From Spartinivicinus marinus (lineage in GTDB: Bacteria > Pseudomonadota > Gammaproteobacteria > Pseudomonadales > Zooshikellaceae), in assembly GCF_026309355.1 (NCBI RefSeq), contig NZ_JAPJZK010000001.1:6096501-6160500 (forward strand): DNA of 64,000 bases, in the 5' to 3' direction. This document shows, piece by piece, positions 27,280 to 36,096 of the stretch (position 1 is the first letter of the stretch; each line of letters starts with the position of its first letter). The notes beneath the pieces are model-generated. The model searched no databases. It was not told where the DNA came from and saw nothing but the letters and a program-made list of their open reading frames with translations. The position numbers and the translations under genes are program-made.

Positions 27280-30200
27280 CTACCGTGAGCCGCTCTGGGC
27301 TAAATCCATTAACTCTCGGTTTGCAACGGTAAACATCGCTAGCTCACAGTTGGTTTGGCCACGTAGATCTGCCAGCATGGCATCCCAACGCCCGACCAAT
27401 ATCTGGTGCTGATTAATCCACTGCTCAATCCGTTCAGCGATATTTTCAACAGCCGTTTCCATATTTAATACCGCTACTGTTAATGCCCGCTGCTGCCAGG
27501 TAAGTTCATCTCGAATACTTTCTCTGGCCATGGATTGCCAATGGTTAAACACTTCCAAGTTACCCAGCTCTTGCGCAAACCAGTGTAAATGCAAACGCTC
27601 GCCAATCGCAAAATAAGTTTGCGCTACCTTGGTTAATGGCTGCCCAGTTTGATCTGCCGCTTTCACGATTGATAAACCATAAGACAGATATTTATAGCCA
27701 CTGACAAAACCAGCTAAGTCTTCGGGTACACCTTTTTCGACTAATTCCTGAGTTTTAGCCTGCCATACCTGACGCATTTCATCGCCCAATAAATCAGGCA
27801 GTAACTGACTAAACTCACGAATTTGCTGACCATAATGCGCAACACACTCTTCCGCATTAAGCTCTTTACGCTTCATGCGAATTAACCAGCGTGTCGCTCG
27901 ACGGGTCAGTCGAATTAAATCAGCCATCATTTCCTGCTGAATACTAGAAGGTACTTTATGATCTAATGATTCAATTTGCTGCCAGTAATCATTAATTGCA
28001 AAAATGTCTCTAGCGACCACAAAGGCTTTAGCAATATCTGCCGGCTCTGCCCCTGTTGATAATTGCAAACGATGAACAAAGGTAATGCCCATCATATTAA
28101 TTAAATTATTGGCAATTTGGGTAGCCGCAATTTCTTTTCTGAGTCGATGACTTTCAATCGCTTGACCAAATTTTTCTACCAATACCGGTGGAAATGCTGT
28201 ATTTACTTCCCTAGCCAAATAAGCATCAGCCAGCACATCGGAAGCCAGCAAGGCTTCTTTCAGGTCTGCTTTACTGTAAGAAATCAATAATGACAGCTCT
28301 GGCCGGGTAAGCCCTTGGTTGTTCGCCACCCGTTCTGCCAACCCTTCATCATCAGGTAAAAATTCAATAGCGCGGTTTAGTTTGCCCTGTGCTTCCAGGT
28401 AGTGAATAAAGCGTTTACTTTCATCCATGACCTGGGTGGCTTCTTGCTGAGCTAGAGAAATAGCCTGCACCTGTCGGTAATTATTCATTAGCACCAGGTC
28501 AGCAACATCATCAGTCATCGCCTCAAGCAGCTGGTTACGTTGCTTAAGGGTCATATCGCCATTGCTTACCACTTCATTCAACAAGATCTTAATGTTGACT
28601 TCATGGTCCGAGCAATCGACACCTCCGGCATTATCAATAAAGTCAGTATTGGAAGCGCCCTGATTTAAGCAATATTCAACTCGACCTAGCTGAGTAAGGC
28701 CTAAGTTGCCGCCTTCACCGACGACTTGGCAACGTAATTCTTTACCATTGATCCGTAATGAATCATTAGCCCGATCGCCTACATCCGCATGAGATTCAGT
28801 AGCTGCTTTCACATAAGTACCAATACCCCCATTCCAAATTAAATCAACGGGCGATTTTAACAGGGCAGTAATCAGCTCACTGGGAGGTAATTGATCGGCA
28901 TCAATCGCAAACCGCTCCTTCATTTCAGGTGTAATCGTAATTGATTTGGCATCTCGAGAGAAAACGCCCCCCCCAGCAGAAATTAATGACTGATCGTAAT
29001 CCATCCAGCTGGAGCGAGGTAAATTAAACAGCCGCTGCCGCTCTTTAAATGATTGTGAAATTAATGGGTTGGGATCAATAAAAATATGCATGTGGTTAAA
29101 GGCAGCCACTACCGCCAGGCTTTCTGACAGCAGCATACCATTACCAAACACATCACCTGCCATATCTCCAATACCCACGACAGATATGGTATCTTTTTGG
29201 ATATCAATGCCTTTTTCCCGGAAGTGCCGTTGTACAGACACCCAGGCACCACGCGCGGTAATTCCCATTTTCTTATGGTCATAGCCCACACTGCCACCAG
29301 ACGCAAAAGCATCACCTAACCAGAAGCCGTATTCATCTGCCAGCTGGTTAGCAATATCAGAGAAGGTGGCTGTGCCTTTATCAGCCGCCACCACCAAATA
29401 AGGGTCATCTCCGTCATAACGTACTACCGATTGAGGTGGAATCACCTTACCTTCCTGTAAATTATCCGTCACATCCAGTAACGCACGAATAAAGGTTTTG
29501 TAGCAGGCGATCCCTTCCTCCCACATGGCTTCTCGACTATCCGTCGGTAGTCGTTTAGGGGCAAAGCCACCTTTAGCGCCTACTGGCACAATCACCGCAT
29601 TTTTCACCTGCTGGGCTTTGACCAGGCCTAATACTTCCGTACGGAAATCTTCTAACCGATCAGACCAACGCAAACCACCACGGGCAACCTTACCACCCCG
29701 TAAATGCACCCCTTCCACCCGAGGTGAATACACAAATATTTCAAACATGGGGCAAGGCAGTGGAATTTGTGGAATTTGAGTAGGTGAAAATTTAAGTGAA
29801 ATATAATCTTTTAATTGGCCATGAGCGTCAGGCTGGAAAAAGTTAGTTCGTAAAGTGGCATTAATAACATCCACATAGCGACGAATGGTTCGGTCCTGGT
29901 TAAGCACACTGACCTGATCGAGGGCAGCATAAATGCTATGCTCCAGGGCTTGCTGATGTTCTTTACGCTGCCCATTGCCCAATGGCAATTCAGGGTTAAA
30001 GCGAACTTCAAACAATTCAACCAATAGCCTAGCAATTTCTATATTTTCAGTTAGGGTCTGTTCGATATAGGGTTGGCTTAAACCAAACCGAATTTGTTTT
30101 AAATAACGTGCATAGGCTCTTAATACCGACACTTGTCGCCAGCTTAATTGTGCACCCAGAATCAGCCGGTTAAAACCATCATTTTCAGCCTGACCAAACC

Positions 30201-32082
30201 AGATATGCTGGAAGGCATCCTGAAAAATAGTATTCACCTGTTGTACATTAATTGGCTGGTGCTTGCCGTAGAGCAAGGTGAAATCATGAATCCAGATTGA
30301 CTCACCTGTCGACTTACGAACGGTGTAAGGATACTCTCCAATCACTCGCAAGCCCAGGTTTTCAATAATCGGTATCAAGTCAGATAATGGCAATGGCTGG
30401 TGCTGATGAAAGACCTTAAAACGCAGCCGATTATCCACATCATCAATCGACTGATAGAAACTCATGGTGAGTGGATGACTCTCTGACAACGACTCACAGT
30501 GCTCCACATCCACAACAGCGGTTCTTGGTGAAAATGTTTCCCGATAGCCTGCTTGAAAACCACTGCAATACAGGTTCGCCAAGTGGTTACCTGCTACCTC
30601 ACCTTTGGCTTCCAATAAGGTATCTTTAAACTCATCTTCCCAAGAGTATGCCGCTTGGATAATTTCATTGGTAATCGTTTGCAGGTTGTAATCCAGCACA
30701 TTTTCAGGGTTCAATCGAAGCGTAAAATGCACCCGTGCCAGCACAGATTCTGAAAAATAGGTAGTAAATTCAGAGTCAACCGTACCCAAACGCTGCTCTA
30801 AAATAGCCTGCATTTTCATCCGCAATTGGGTACTGTAGACATCCCTTGGCACATAAACCAAGCAAGAGTAAAAGAGGCAGTTTTTATCCTGGCGAATAAA
30901 TACCCGAATCTGCCGTCTTTCTTGAATTTGTAAAATACCCATAGCCGTTTCAAACAGCTGGTCAAACTGCATTTGAAACAGCTCTTCCCGCGGAAACACT
31001 TCTAAAATCTGGGCTAATTCTTTGCCATGGTGACTGGAAGGCTCTACACCACTACGATCAATCACCGCCTGGACTTTTTGTCGCAAAATAGGAATAAGCC
31101 TGGGGCTTTCAGAATAGACAGGAGATGTATATAACCCCATAATACGGGCTTCACCCACTACCTCGCCGGCCTTATCAAATTGTTTAACTGCAATATAGTC
31201 AGGGTAAGCTGGCCGATGCACACTGGAACGTAAGCCCGACTTAGAAAAACTGATAATGTCTTTATTCGATAAAAAGTCACAATCGATATGTGCTGCTACA
31301 CGCTTTGACTTAAGCAAGCCCAGTGCGGAGCTAGTGATAGCAACCGGTTTTTTACTTTTACCCTTACCTTTTACTTCAATTTCCTCATAACCAAGGAAAG
31401 TGAAATTATTGCTTAACAGCCAGCTTAAAAAGGCCTGTTCTTCTTCTATTTGATCAGCAGGATGAGAGCTTGCCAATTGATCAGTCAGTGCAGCTACTTT
31501 ATCACAGATTGCATGATGATCAGCCACCGCTAGCCTGACATCAGAGAGCACCCCATTCAGCTCGTCAGTTAACTCCTCTAGCTCGCGTTGATGCTCAAGC
31601 CGGTCAATTTCCAAATACATAACCGCTTCTTTAGCTGTTGAGCCCTGCTGGTCCGACTGCAGAATCAGCTTAAAGCTATCATCACGTACAGAGTTAAGTA
31701 CGGTATTTTGCAGGTAATGAATGGTCGTACCACGCTGATTCAGACGCATTCGGATAGAATCCACCAAAAAAGGCAAATCTTGATGAATGATTTGTATAAC
31801 CGTATGAGTAGAGTGCCAGCCAAAATGCTCATAGTCGGGGTTAATAATGGTAATTTTGGGCTGCTCAGGGTTGTGCTGTTGGATAAATTTCCAAAATGAC
31901 AGTGTGCTGCCGACAATATCACTTTTACGAAACTTTAATAAATCTTCAAATCCAGCAATTGAAAAGAACTGGTACGTAAATGCTGTGACTGCATCTACCT
32001 GATTGGCCGGCACATGGGTTACCACGTCGGCCACTAGTTTTTTTAAATAATCAGTTTTGTTGTCGGCTGAAATATAGCCCAT
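27280..32082 (-). CDS. gdhB: NAD-specific glutamate dehydrogenase, large (GDH-160/180) type
   Basis: A 1600-residue enzyme that oxidises glutamate to 2-oxoglutarate and ammonia with NAD. Length and content fit the large bacterial class (Pseudomonas GdhB type, about 1600-1620). The first 700 residues form the ACT-like regulatory N-terminus. The catalytic core shows RGGKVARGGLRWSDRLEDFRTEVLGLVKAQQVKNAVIVPVGAKGGFAPKRLP, with the substrate-binding lysines, and SVVGIGDMAGDVFGNGMLLS for the nucleotide-binding domain. The helical C-terminus is complete. Class members are allosterically controlled by amino acids. GGAG precedes the ATG. A palindrome at 32312 lies in its upstream region. Confidence 0.96.
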   Translation of the reverse strand: MGYISADNKTDYLKKLVADVVTHVPANQVDAVTAFTYQFFSIAGFEDLLKFRKSDIVGSTLSFWKFIQQHNPEQPKITIINPDYEHFGWHSTHTVIQIIHQDLPFLVDSIRMRLNQRGTTIHYLQNTVLNSVRDDSFKLILQSDQQGSTAKEAVMYLEIDRLEHQRELEELTDELNGVLSDVRLAVADHHAICDKVAALTDQLASSHPADQIEEEQAFLSWLLSNNFTFLGYEEIEVKGKGKSKKPVAITSSALGLLKSKRVAAHIDCDFLSNKDIISFSKSGLRSSVHRPAYPDYIAVKQFDKAGEVVGEARIMGLYTSPVYSESPRLIPILRQKVQAVIDRSGVEPSSHHGKELAQILEVFPREELFQMQFDQLFETAMGILQIQERRQIRVFIRQDKNCLFYSCLVYVPRDVYSTQLRMKMQAILEQRLGTVDSEFTTYFSESVLARVHFTLRLNPENVLDYNLQTITNEIIQAAYSWEDEFKDTLLEAKGEVAGNHLANLYCSGFQAGYRETFSPRTAVVDVEHCESLSESHPLTMSFYQSIDDVDNRLRFKVFHQHQPLPLSDLIPIIENLGLRVIGEYPYTVRKSTGESIWIHDFTLLYGKHQPINVQQVNTIFQDAFQHIWFGQAENDGFNRLILGAQLSWRQVSVLRAYARYLKQIRFGLSQPYIEQTLTENIEIARLLVELFEVRFNPELPLGNGQRKEHQQALEHSIYAALDQVSVLNQDRTIRRYVDVINATLRTNFFQPDAHGQLKDYISLKFSPTQIPQIPLPCPMFEIFVYSPRVEGVHLRGGKVARGGLRWSDRLEDFRTEVLGLVKAQQVKNAVIVPVGAKGGFAPKRLPTDSREAMWEEGIACYKTFIRALLDVTDNLQEGKVIPPQSVVRYDGDDPYLVVAADKGTATFSDIANQLADEYGFWLGDAFASGGSVGYDHKKMGITARGAWVSVQRHFREKGIDIQKDTISVVGIGDMAGDVFGNGMLLSESLAVVAAFNHMHIFIDPNPLISQSFKERQRLFNLPRSSWMDYDQSLISAGGGVFSRDAKSITITPEMKERFAIDADQLPPSELITALLKSPVDLIWNGGIGTYVKAATESHADVGDRANDSLRINGKELRCQVVGEGGNLGLTQLGRVEYCLNQGASNTDFIDNAGGVDCSDHEVNIKILLNEVVSNGDMTLKQRNQLLEAMTDDVADLVLMNNYRQVQAISLAQQEATQVMDESKRFIHYLEAQGKLNRAIEFLPDDEGLAERVANNQGLTRPELSLLISYSKADLKEALLASDVLADAYLAREVNTAFPPVLVEKFGQAIESHRLRKEIAATQIANNLINMMGITFVHRLQLSTGAEPADIAKAFVVARDIFAINDYWQQIESLDHKVPSSIQQEMMADLIRLTRRATRWLIRMKRKELNAEECVAHYGQQIREFSQLLPDLLGDEMRQVWQAKTQELVEKGVPEDLAGFVSGYKYLSYGLSIVKAADQTGQPLTKVAQTYFAIGERLHLHWFAQELGNLEVFNHWQSMARESIRDELTWQQRALTVAVLNMETAVENIAERIEQWINQHQILVGRWDAMLADLRGQTNCELAMFTVANRELMDLAQSGSR

Positions 32083-32311
32083 ACCTTAAACTCCGCAGTA
32101 TTGCCCAGTCTGACCCACACACTTTACAAGCGTAGACCAAGAGCTTAGCCATGACTTCATCAACCCAGGCCAGCTGAGCACTTATTATGCACTTGCAAAT
32201 AGGCTGTAAATAAACTGACGGATTATAGATAAACGTCAGCAAGCAACTTAAGTCGTATTTTCCGAATAAGTCTAACAGCCTAGCGATAGGAATTGCTTAC
32301 CCAAAAACCAA

Positions 32312-32332
32312 GATGAATAAAGTTTATTCATC
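32312..32332. promoter_or_regulatory. 21-bp perfect palindrome, candidate operator
   Basis: Half-site GATGAATAAA at 32312-32321, one central base, then its exact reverse complement 32323-32332. It sits 230 bases upstream of gdhB and 300 bases upstream of moxR. The regulator is unknown. Confidence 0.4.
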
Positions 32333-32445
32333 CAGCCAAAATTCATACAGTTTTTAATCAACTCATCCTGATGGTGTATTTTGGTATAAATCCTCAGCTT
32401 GTTTATTGGTTAACTGAAAGTATACCTCCATGGCTTTCCCCTATT

Positions 32446-32483
32446 AGTAAAACAGGGAGCAGGTAGTAAAAACAGGGAGCAGG
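32446..32483 (+). repeat. tandem repeat with unit AGTAAAACAGGGAGCAGG
   Basis: Two copies of an 18-19-base unit at 32446-32463 and 32465-32483 differing by one A, followed by degenerate AACAGAA copies. Probably slippage; it lies 150 bases upstream of moxR. Confidence 0.65.
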
Positions 32484-32631
32484 AAAACAGAAGGCAACAA
32501 AACAGAAAGTTGCAAATCAGAAAATTCTCTTTATCCTTGCGCGATAAATAAAACTAATTAGCCTACTTGTTGACTAAACCTTTTATTAAAGAGAGTGTTC
32601 GTCACTTGACGCATGGTGGTAGAGAAGGAAT

Positions 32632-33594
32632 ATGACAACAGCAAAACAAGCAATTATTGCCCTACAAGAGTATTTATCTAGCCAGATTATTGGCCAGCAG
32701 CGGTTAGTTGAACGACTGTTGATTGCCTTGTTAGCCGACGGTCATTTATTAGTCGAGGGCGCTCCCGGCCTAGCCAAGACCAAAGCGATTAAAGCCTTGT
32801 CTGATGGTTTAGAAGCTGAGTTTCACCGTATTCAATTTACCCCTGACTTGTTGCCTGCTGATATCACTGGCACAGATATCTATCGCCCAGAAAACGGCAG
32901 TTTCGAATTTCAGCCAGGCCCGGTTTTCAATAACCTGGTGTTAGCGGATGAAATTAACCGTGCTCCCGCAAAAGTACAGTCGGCTCTATTAGAGGCCATG
33001 GCAGAACGACAAGTCAGTGTGGGTAAAACCAGTTATCCCCTACCTGATTTATTTTTGGTAATGGCAACCCAAAACCCGATTGAGCAAGAAGGTACTTACC
33101 CTTTGCCCGAAGCACAATTGGACCGTTTTTTAATGCATGTGATGATTAGCTATCCCACTGCGGATGCTGAACGAAAAATATTGCAGCTAGCCCGTGGTGA
33201 AGCCATTGAAGCAGCTAAGCCCCCAGCCCAAGCCGTAACACAAGCGGATATCTTTACCGCTCGCCAGGCTATTTTGGCGCTACACATGGCTGAGCCAGTT
33301 GAAGAGTATATTGTCCAACTGGTGTTAGCTAGCCGTGATGCCCGAGCTTATGATGATCAACTGGCCAGCTGGCTGGAATATGGCGCCAGCCCCAGAGGGA
33401 CCATAGCCTTGGATCGCTGTGCCCGTGCCTATGCTTGGTTACAAGGTCGTGACTTTGTGACACCCGATGATGTTCAAGCTATTGCTCATGATGTATTCCG
33501 TCACCGTTTAATCCTGACCTTTGAAGCCGAAGCCGAAGGGGTTAATGCTGATCAAGTGATTGACCGCCTAATTCAAGTAGTACCAGTCAGCTAA
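32632..33594 (+). CDS. MoxR family AAA+ ATPase
   Basis: A 320-residue AAA+ chaperone-like ATPase. Walker A is GAPGLAKTKA (about residues 43-52), Walker B LVLADEINRAPAKVQSALLEAMAE, sensor MATQNPIEQEGTYPLPEAQLDRF, and the C-terminal lid ends GASPRGTIALDRCARA. MoxR proteins insert metal or activate VWA-domain partners. It is the first gene of a six-gene operon (moxR, DUF58, DUF4381, two VWA proteins, BatD) of the aerotolerance/stress type. AAGGA precedes the ATG. Confidence 0.95.
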   Translation: MTTAKQAIIALQEYLSSQIIGQQRLVERLLIALLADGHLLVEGAPGLAKTKAIKALSDGLEAEFHRIQFTPDLLPADITGTDIYRPENGSFEFQPGPVFNNLVLADEINRAPAKVQSALLEAMAERQVSVGKTSYPLPDLFLVMATQNPIEQEGTYPLPEAQLDRFLMHVMISYPTADAERKILQLARGEAIEAAKPPAQAVTQADIFTARQAILALHMAEPVEEYIVQLVLASRDARAYDDQLASWLEYGASPRGTIALDRCARAYAWLQGRDFVTPDDVQAIAHDVFRHRLILTFEAEAEGVNADQVIDRLIQVVPVS

Positions 33595-33611
33595 TGGTGG
33601 GCTAAAGGATT

Positions 33612-34544
33612 ATGAGTGGTGCTTATACATCTATTAAGGAATTAATTCAGTTGCGGCTGGCAGCAAAAGATATCCAGCTGTATAACCCCAATAAAGTACG
33701 GAGCAGTCTGGCAGGCCAATACCAATCCAAACTCAAAGGCCGCGGGGTCGACTTTGCTGAAGTGCGGGTTTATCAGCCAGGTGATGATGTTCGCACCATC
33801 GACTGGCGAGTCACTGCCCGCACCCAGGTACCTCACACCAAATTATTTCAAGAAGAACGAGAGCGCCCCGTTTTTTTACTGGTGGAGCAAAGTCTGCCAC
33901 TCTTTTTTGGCAGTCGTCAGGATTTTAAGTCTGTTACGGCAGCTCAAGCAGCCGCAGCCTTCGCCTGGGCCTCTTTGCAACATGGTGATCGGGTCGGTGG
34001 TTTAGTCTTTAACCATCAGCAGCAACATCACGAAATAAAACCCAGGCGCAGTAAAAAGTCCGTCCTGCAACTGTTGCATTGGATAGCAGAAATGAATCAA
34101 GCGTTATCCTGGCAACAAACAGCCAACCTGCCCTCTTCAGACTATTTTTGTCATGCCTTAGCTCATAGCCGCCAATTGGTTAAACCCGGTAGTGCGGTAA
34201 TTTTAGTGGGCAATTTTTATCAATTACCCCCGTTGGCAGAACAGCACCTTTATAAACTGTCTCAACATAACGATGTATTTATTGTCAATATTACTGATCC
34301 ACTAGAAGCGCAACTACCCAAACCCGGCGTTTATGCCGTCACGGATGGCCAGCACCGGTTAACGGTTAATAGCCGTCATGCGCCTAGTCGGCAACGCTAT
34401 CAACAACAGTGGCAAACCCAGCAGCAGCAATTAGAGACCATGTGCCAACGTTATCGGATGCCTTTATTGCAACTTTCAACGACCCAGCCAGCAATTTCGC
34501 AGTTAGTTGAAAAGCTAGCTGGGCACAGGAGGCGACATGGATAA
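33612..34544 (+). CDS. DUF58 domain protein
   Basis: A 310-residue soluble protein with the DUF58 core: SSLAGQYQSKLKGRGVDFAEVRVYQPGDDVRTIDWRVTARTQVPHTKLFQEERERPVFLLVEQS. The C-terminal half has a degenerate VWA-like fold without a metal site. DUF58 proteins always follow MoxR in this operon type and are thought to be its substrates. It starts 17 bp after moxR with AAAGGA, and its end overlaps the next gene by 8 bases, implying translational coupling. Confidence 0.92.
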   Translation: MSGAYTSIKELIQLRLAAKDIQLYNPNKVRSSLAGQYQSKLKGRGVDFAEVRVYQPGDDVRTIDWRVTARTQVPHTKLFQEERERPVFLLVEQSLPLFFGSRQDFKSVTAAQAAAAFAWASLQHGDRVGGLVFNHQQQHHEIKPRRSKKSVLQLLHWIAEMNQALSWQQTANLPSSDYFCHALAHSRQLVKPGSAVILVGNFYQLPPLAEQHLYKLSQHNDVFIVNITDPLEAQLPKPGVYAVTDGQHRLTVNSRHAPSRQRYQQQWQTQQQQLETMCQRYRMPLLQLSTTQPAISQLVEKLAGHRRRHG

Positions 34545-35022
34545 ACCATCAGCCATCCCGGAAGCCGTATTAAAGCAGTTGGCGCCCATTGTACAACCCG
34601 AGCCTGTTAGCCTGTGGCCTTTAGCACCGGGCTGGTGGATTTTAGCCGGTCTCATTTTCCTTGCTATCGGTTGCATTAGTTACTGGCTGTATCGACGTGC
34701 CATCCAACGCCGCTACCGTAAACAAGCCCTTCAGTTGTTGGATAATTATTGGCAACACTATCAACACCAACAAAACTTAACGGCATTTGTCACTGCCTGT
34801 AGTCAGCTATTAAAACAAGTGGCAATGACTGCCTATGGTCGCAACCGGGTTGCCGGATTAACCGGTGATCTATGGCACCGGTTTTTAATCAGTCATCAAC
34901 CCAACCACCCAGTACAACTGCCCGATGGTTTTTTTGGCATTGGTCAATATCAACCTCAGCCGTCTATTGCAGCAGACAAACTCAAAGACTTTACTTATCG
35001 TTGGATCAATCATCATGTTTGA
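34537..35022 (+). CDS. DUF4381 domain membrane protein
   Basis: A 161-residue protein with one strong membrane segment (about 34-54, WWILAGLIFLAIGCISYWLY) and a following cytoplasmic helix region with LTAFVTACSQLLKQVAMTAYGRNRVAGLTGDLWHRFL, as in DUF4381. It overlaps the DUF58 gene by 8 bases and the next VWA gene by 8 bases. Its fixed place in moxR/bat operons suggests a membrane anchor or bridge for the MoxR-VWA complex (inference). Confidence 0.9.
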   Translation: MDKPSAIPEAVLKQLAPIVQPEPVSLWPLAPGWWILAGLIFLAIGCISYWLYRRAIQRRYRKQALQLLDNYWQHYQHQQNLTAFVTACSQLLKQVAMTAYGRNRVAGLTGDLWHRFLISHQPNHPVQLPDGFFGIGQYQPQPSIAADKLKDFTYRWINHHV

Positions 35023-36085
35023 GTTTAACTGGCCCTGGGTATTGTTATTAGTGCCCCTACCCGCTTTCGTTTATTGGCTAACACCGCCTGCCAAGCAGCA
35101 ACAGGCAGCGATTCGCGTGCCTTTTTATCAAAGTTTGGCTAGTGCTACTGATGCTCACCAGCAAAACCCCCAAACTAACTGGCTACAACAACTGTTGGTT
35201 ATCTTAATCTGGTTATTACTGTTAACTGCACTGGCCCAACCCCGTTGGGTGGGTAAGCCTATTTCCTTACCTACCAGTAGCCGGGAACTCATGTTAGCTG
35301 TGGACTTGTCCGGCAGTATGGAACATCAAGATTTAAAGCTGAAAGGTAAGCAGGTTGACCGACTCACAGTAGTCAAAGGTGTGTTACAAGATTTCATCGC
35401 CCGCCGCAAAGGGGATCGACTGGGGCTGATTCTGTTTGGTAGCCAAGCCTATTTACAAGCCCCCATGACCTATGACTTAAACACAGTCACCACCCTGCTT
35501 GATGAGGCATTAATTGGTATGGCAGGTAAAAATACCGCTATCGGCGATGCAGTGGGATTAGGCGTTAAGCAATTACGTAAACGCCCAACAGATAGCCGAG
35601 TATTGATTTTACTAACCGATGGAGCCAATACCGCTGGTGAAGTCACCCCCATTCAAGCAGCTGAGCTAGCAGCCAAAGAAGGTATTAAAATTTACACCAT
35701 TGGCGTGGGTGCTGATGAAATGATCTTACCTGGTGTTTTTGGCACCAGCTTTGGGGCAAGACGGGTGAATCCTTCCATCGACTTGGATGAAAAAACCCTT
35801 AAAGCCATGGCGGCTAAAACCCAAGGCCAGTATTTTCGAGCCAGAAACAGCGAAGAGCTCAATAAAATCTATGCGCTACTAGATGAACTAGAGCCGGTTT
35901 CCCAGCAGGATCAAACCTTTCGCCCTAGCAAAAGCTATTACCACTGGCCTTTGGCAACTGCGCTGTTGCTTAGTTTTAGTCTGGCCCTCAGTCGTCTCTG
36001 GCCCAGTCTTTCCAATCGTTTGACAGCCACTTCAGCAAAACAACAAGCTCATGCTGATGTGGCAAATTTACTCGGCAATAAATGA
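35015..36085 (+). CDS. batA: BatA-like VWA domain membrane protein
   Basis: A 356-residue inner-membrane protein. The real start is ATG 35015 (MFEFNWPWVLLLVPLP), overlapping the DUF4381 stop; the longer frame before it is not used. Two hydrophobic segments flank a von Willebrand A domain with an intact MIDAS: AVDLSGSMEHQD (about residue 97), DRLGLILFGSQAY, and LTDGANTAGEV. A third segment near residue 310-335 closes it. BatA/BatB are periplasm-facing stress proteins of the Bacteroides aerotolerance type. Start-stop ATGA overlap with the next gene. Confidence 0.93.
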   Translation: MFEFNWPWVLLLVPLPAFVYWLTPPAKQQQAAIRVPFYQSLASATDAHQQNPQTNWLQQLLVILIWLLLLTALAQPRWVGKPISLPTSSRELMLAVDLSGSMEHQDLKLKGKQVDRLTVVKGVLQDFIARRKGDRLGLILFGSQAYLQAPMTYDLNTVTTLLDEALIGMAGKNTAIGDAVGLGVKQLRKRPTDSRVLILLTDGANTAGEVTPIQAAELAAKEGIKIYTIGVGADEMILPGVFGTSFGARRVNPSIDLDEKTLKAMAAKTQGQYFRARNSEELNKIYALLDELEPVSQQDQTFRPSKSYYHWPLATALLLSFSLALSRLWPSLSNRLTATSAKQQAHADVANLLGNK

Positions 36086-36096
36086 AGGTGTTAATG

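Larger units (their letters stand above)
32083..32631. promoter_or_regulatory. divergent gdhB/moxR intergenic region
   Basis: About 550 bases without a credible gene, between divergent gdhB and the moxR operon. It contains CTGACG/CGTCAG inverted copies (32215-32239), a 21-bp palindrome at 32312, and a short tandem repeat at 32446-32483. Promoters for both operons should lie here. A 63-codon minus-strand frame at 32051-32242 overlaps gdhB's start and looks like chance. Confidence 0.5.

Noticed and set aside
32051-32242. 63-residue minus-strand ORF at the gdhB start
   Set aside because: Overlaps gdhB's first codons, lies in a promoter region, and lacks protein-like composition.
34925-35014. 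Longer N-terminus for BatA
   Set aside because: It would overlap DUF4381 by nearly 100 bases and lacks the membrane-anchor start seen at ATG 35015.
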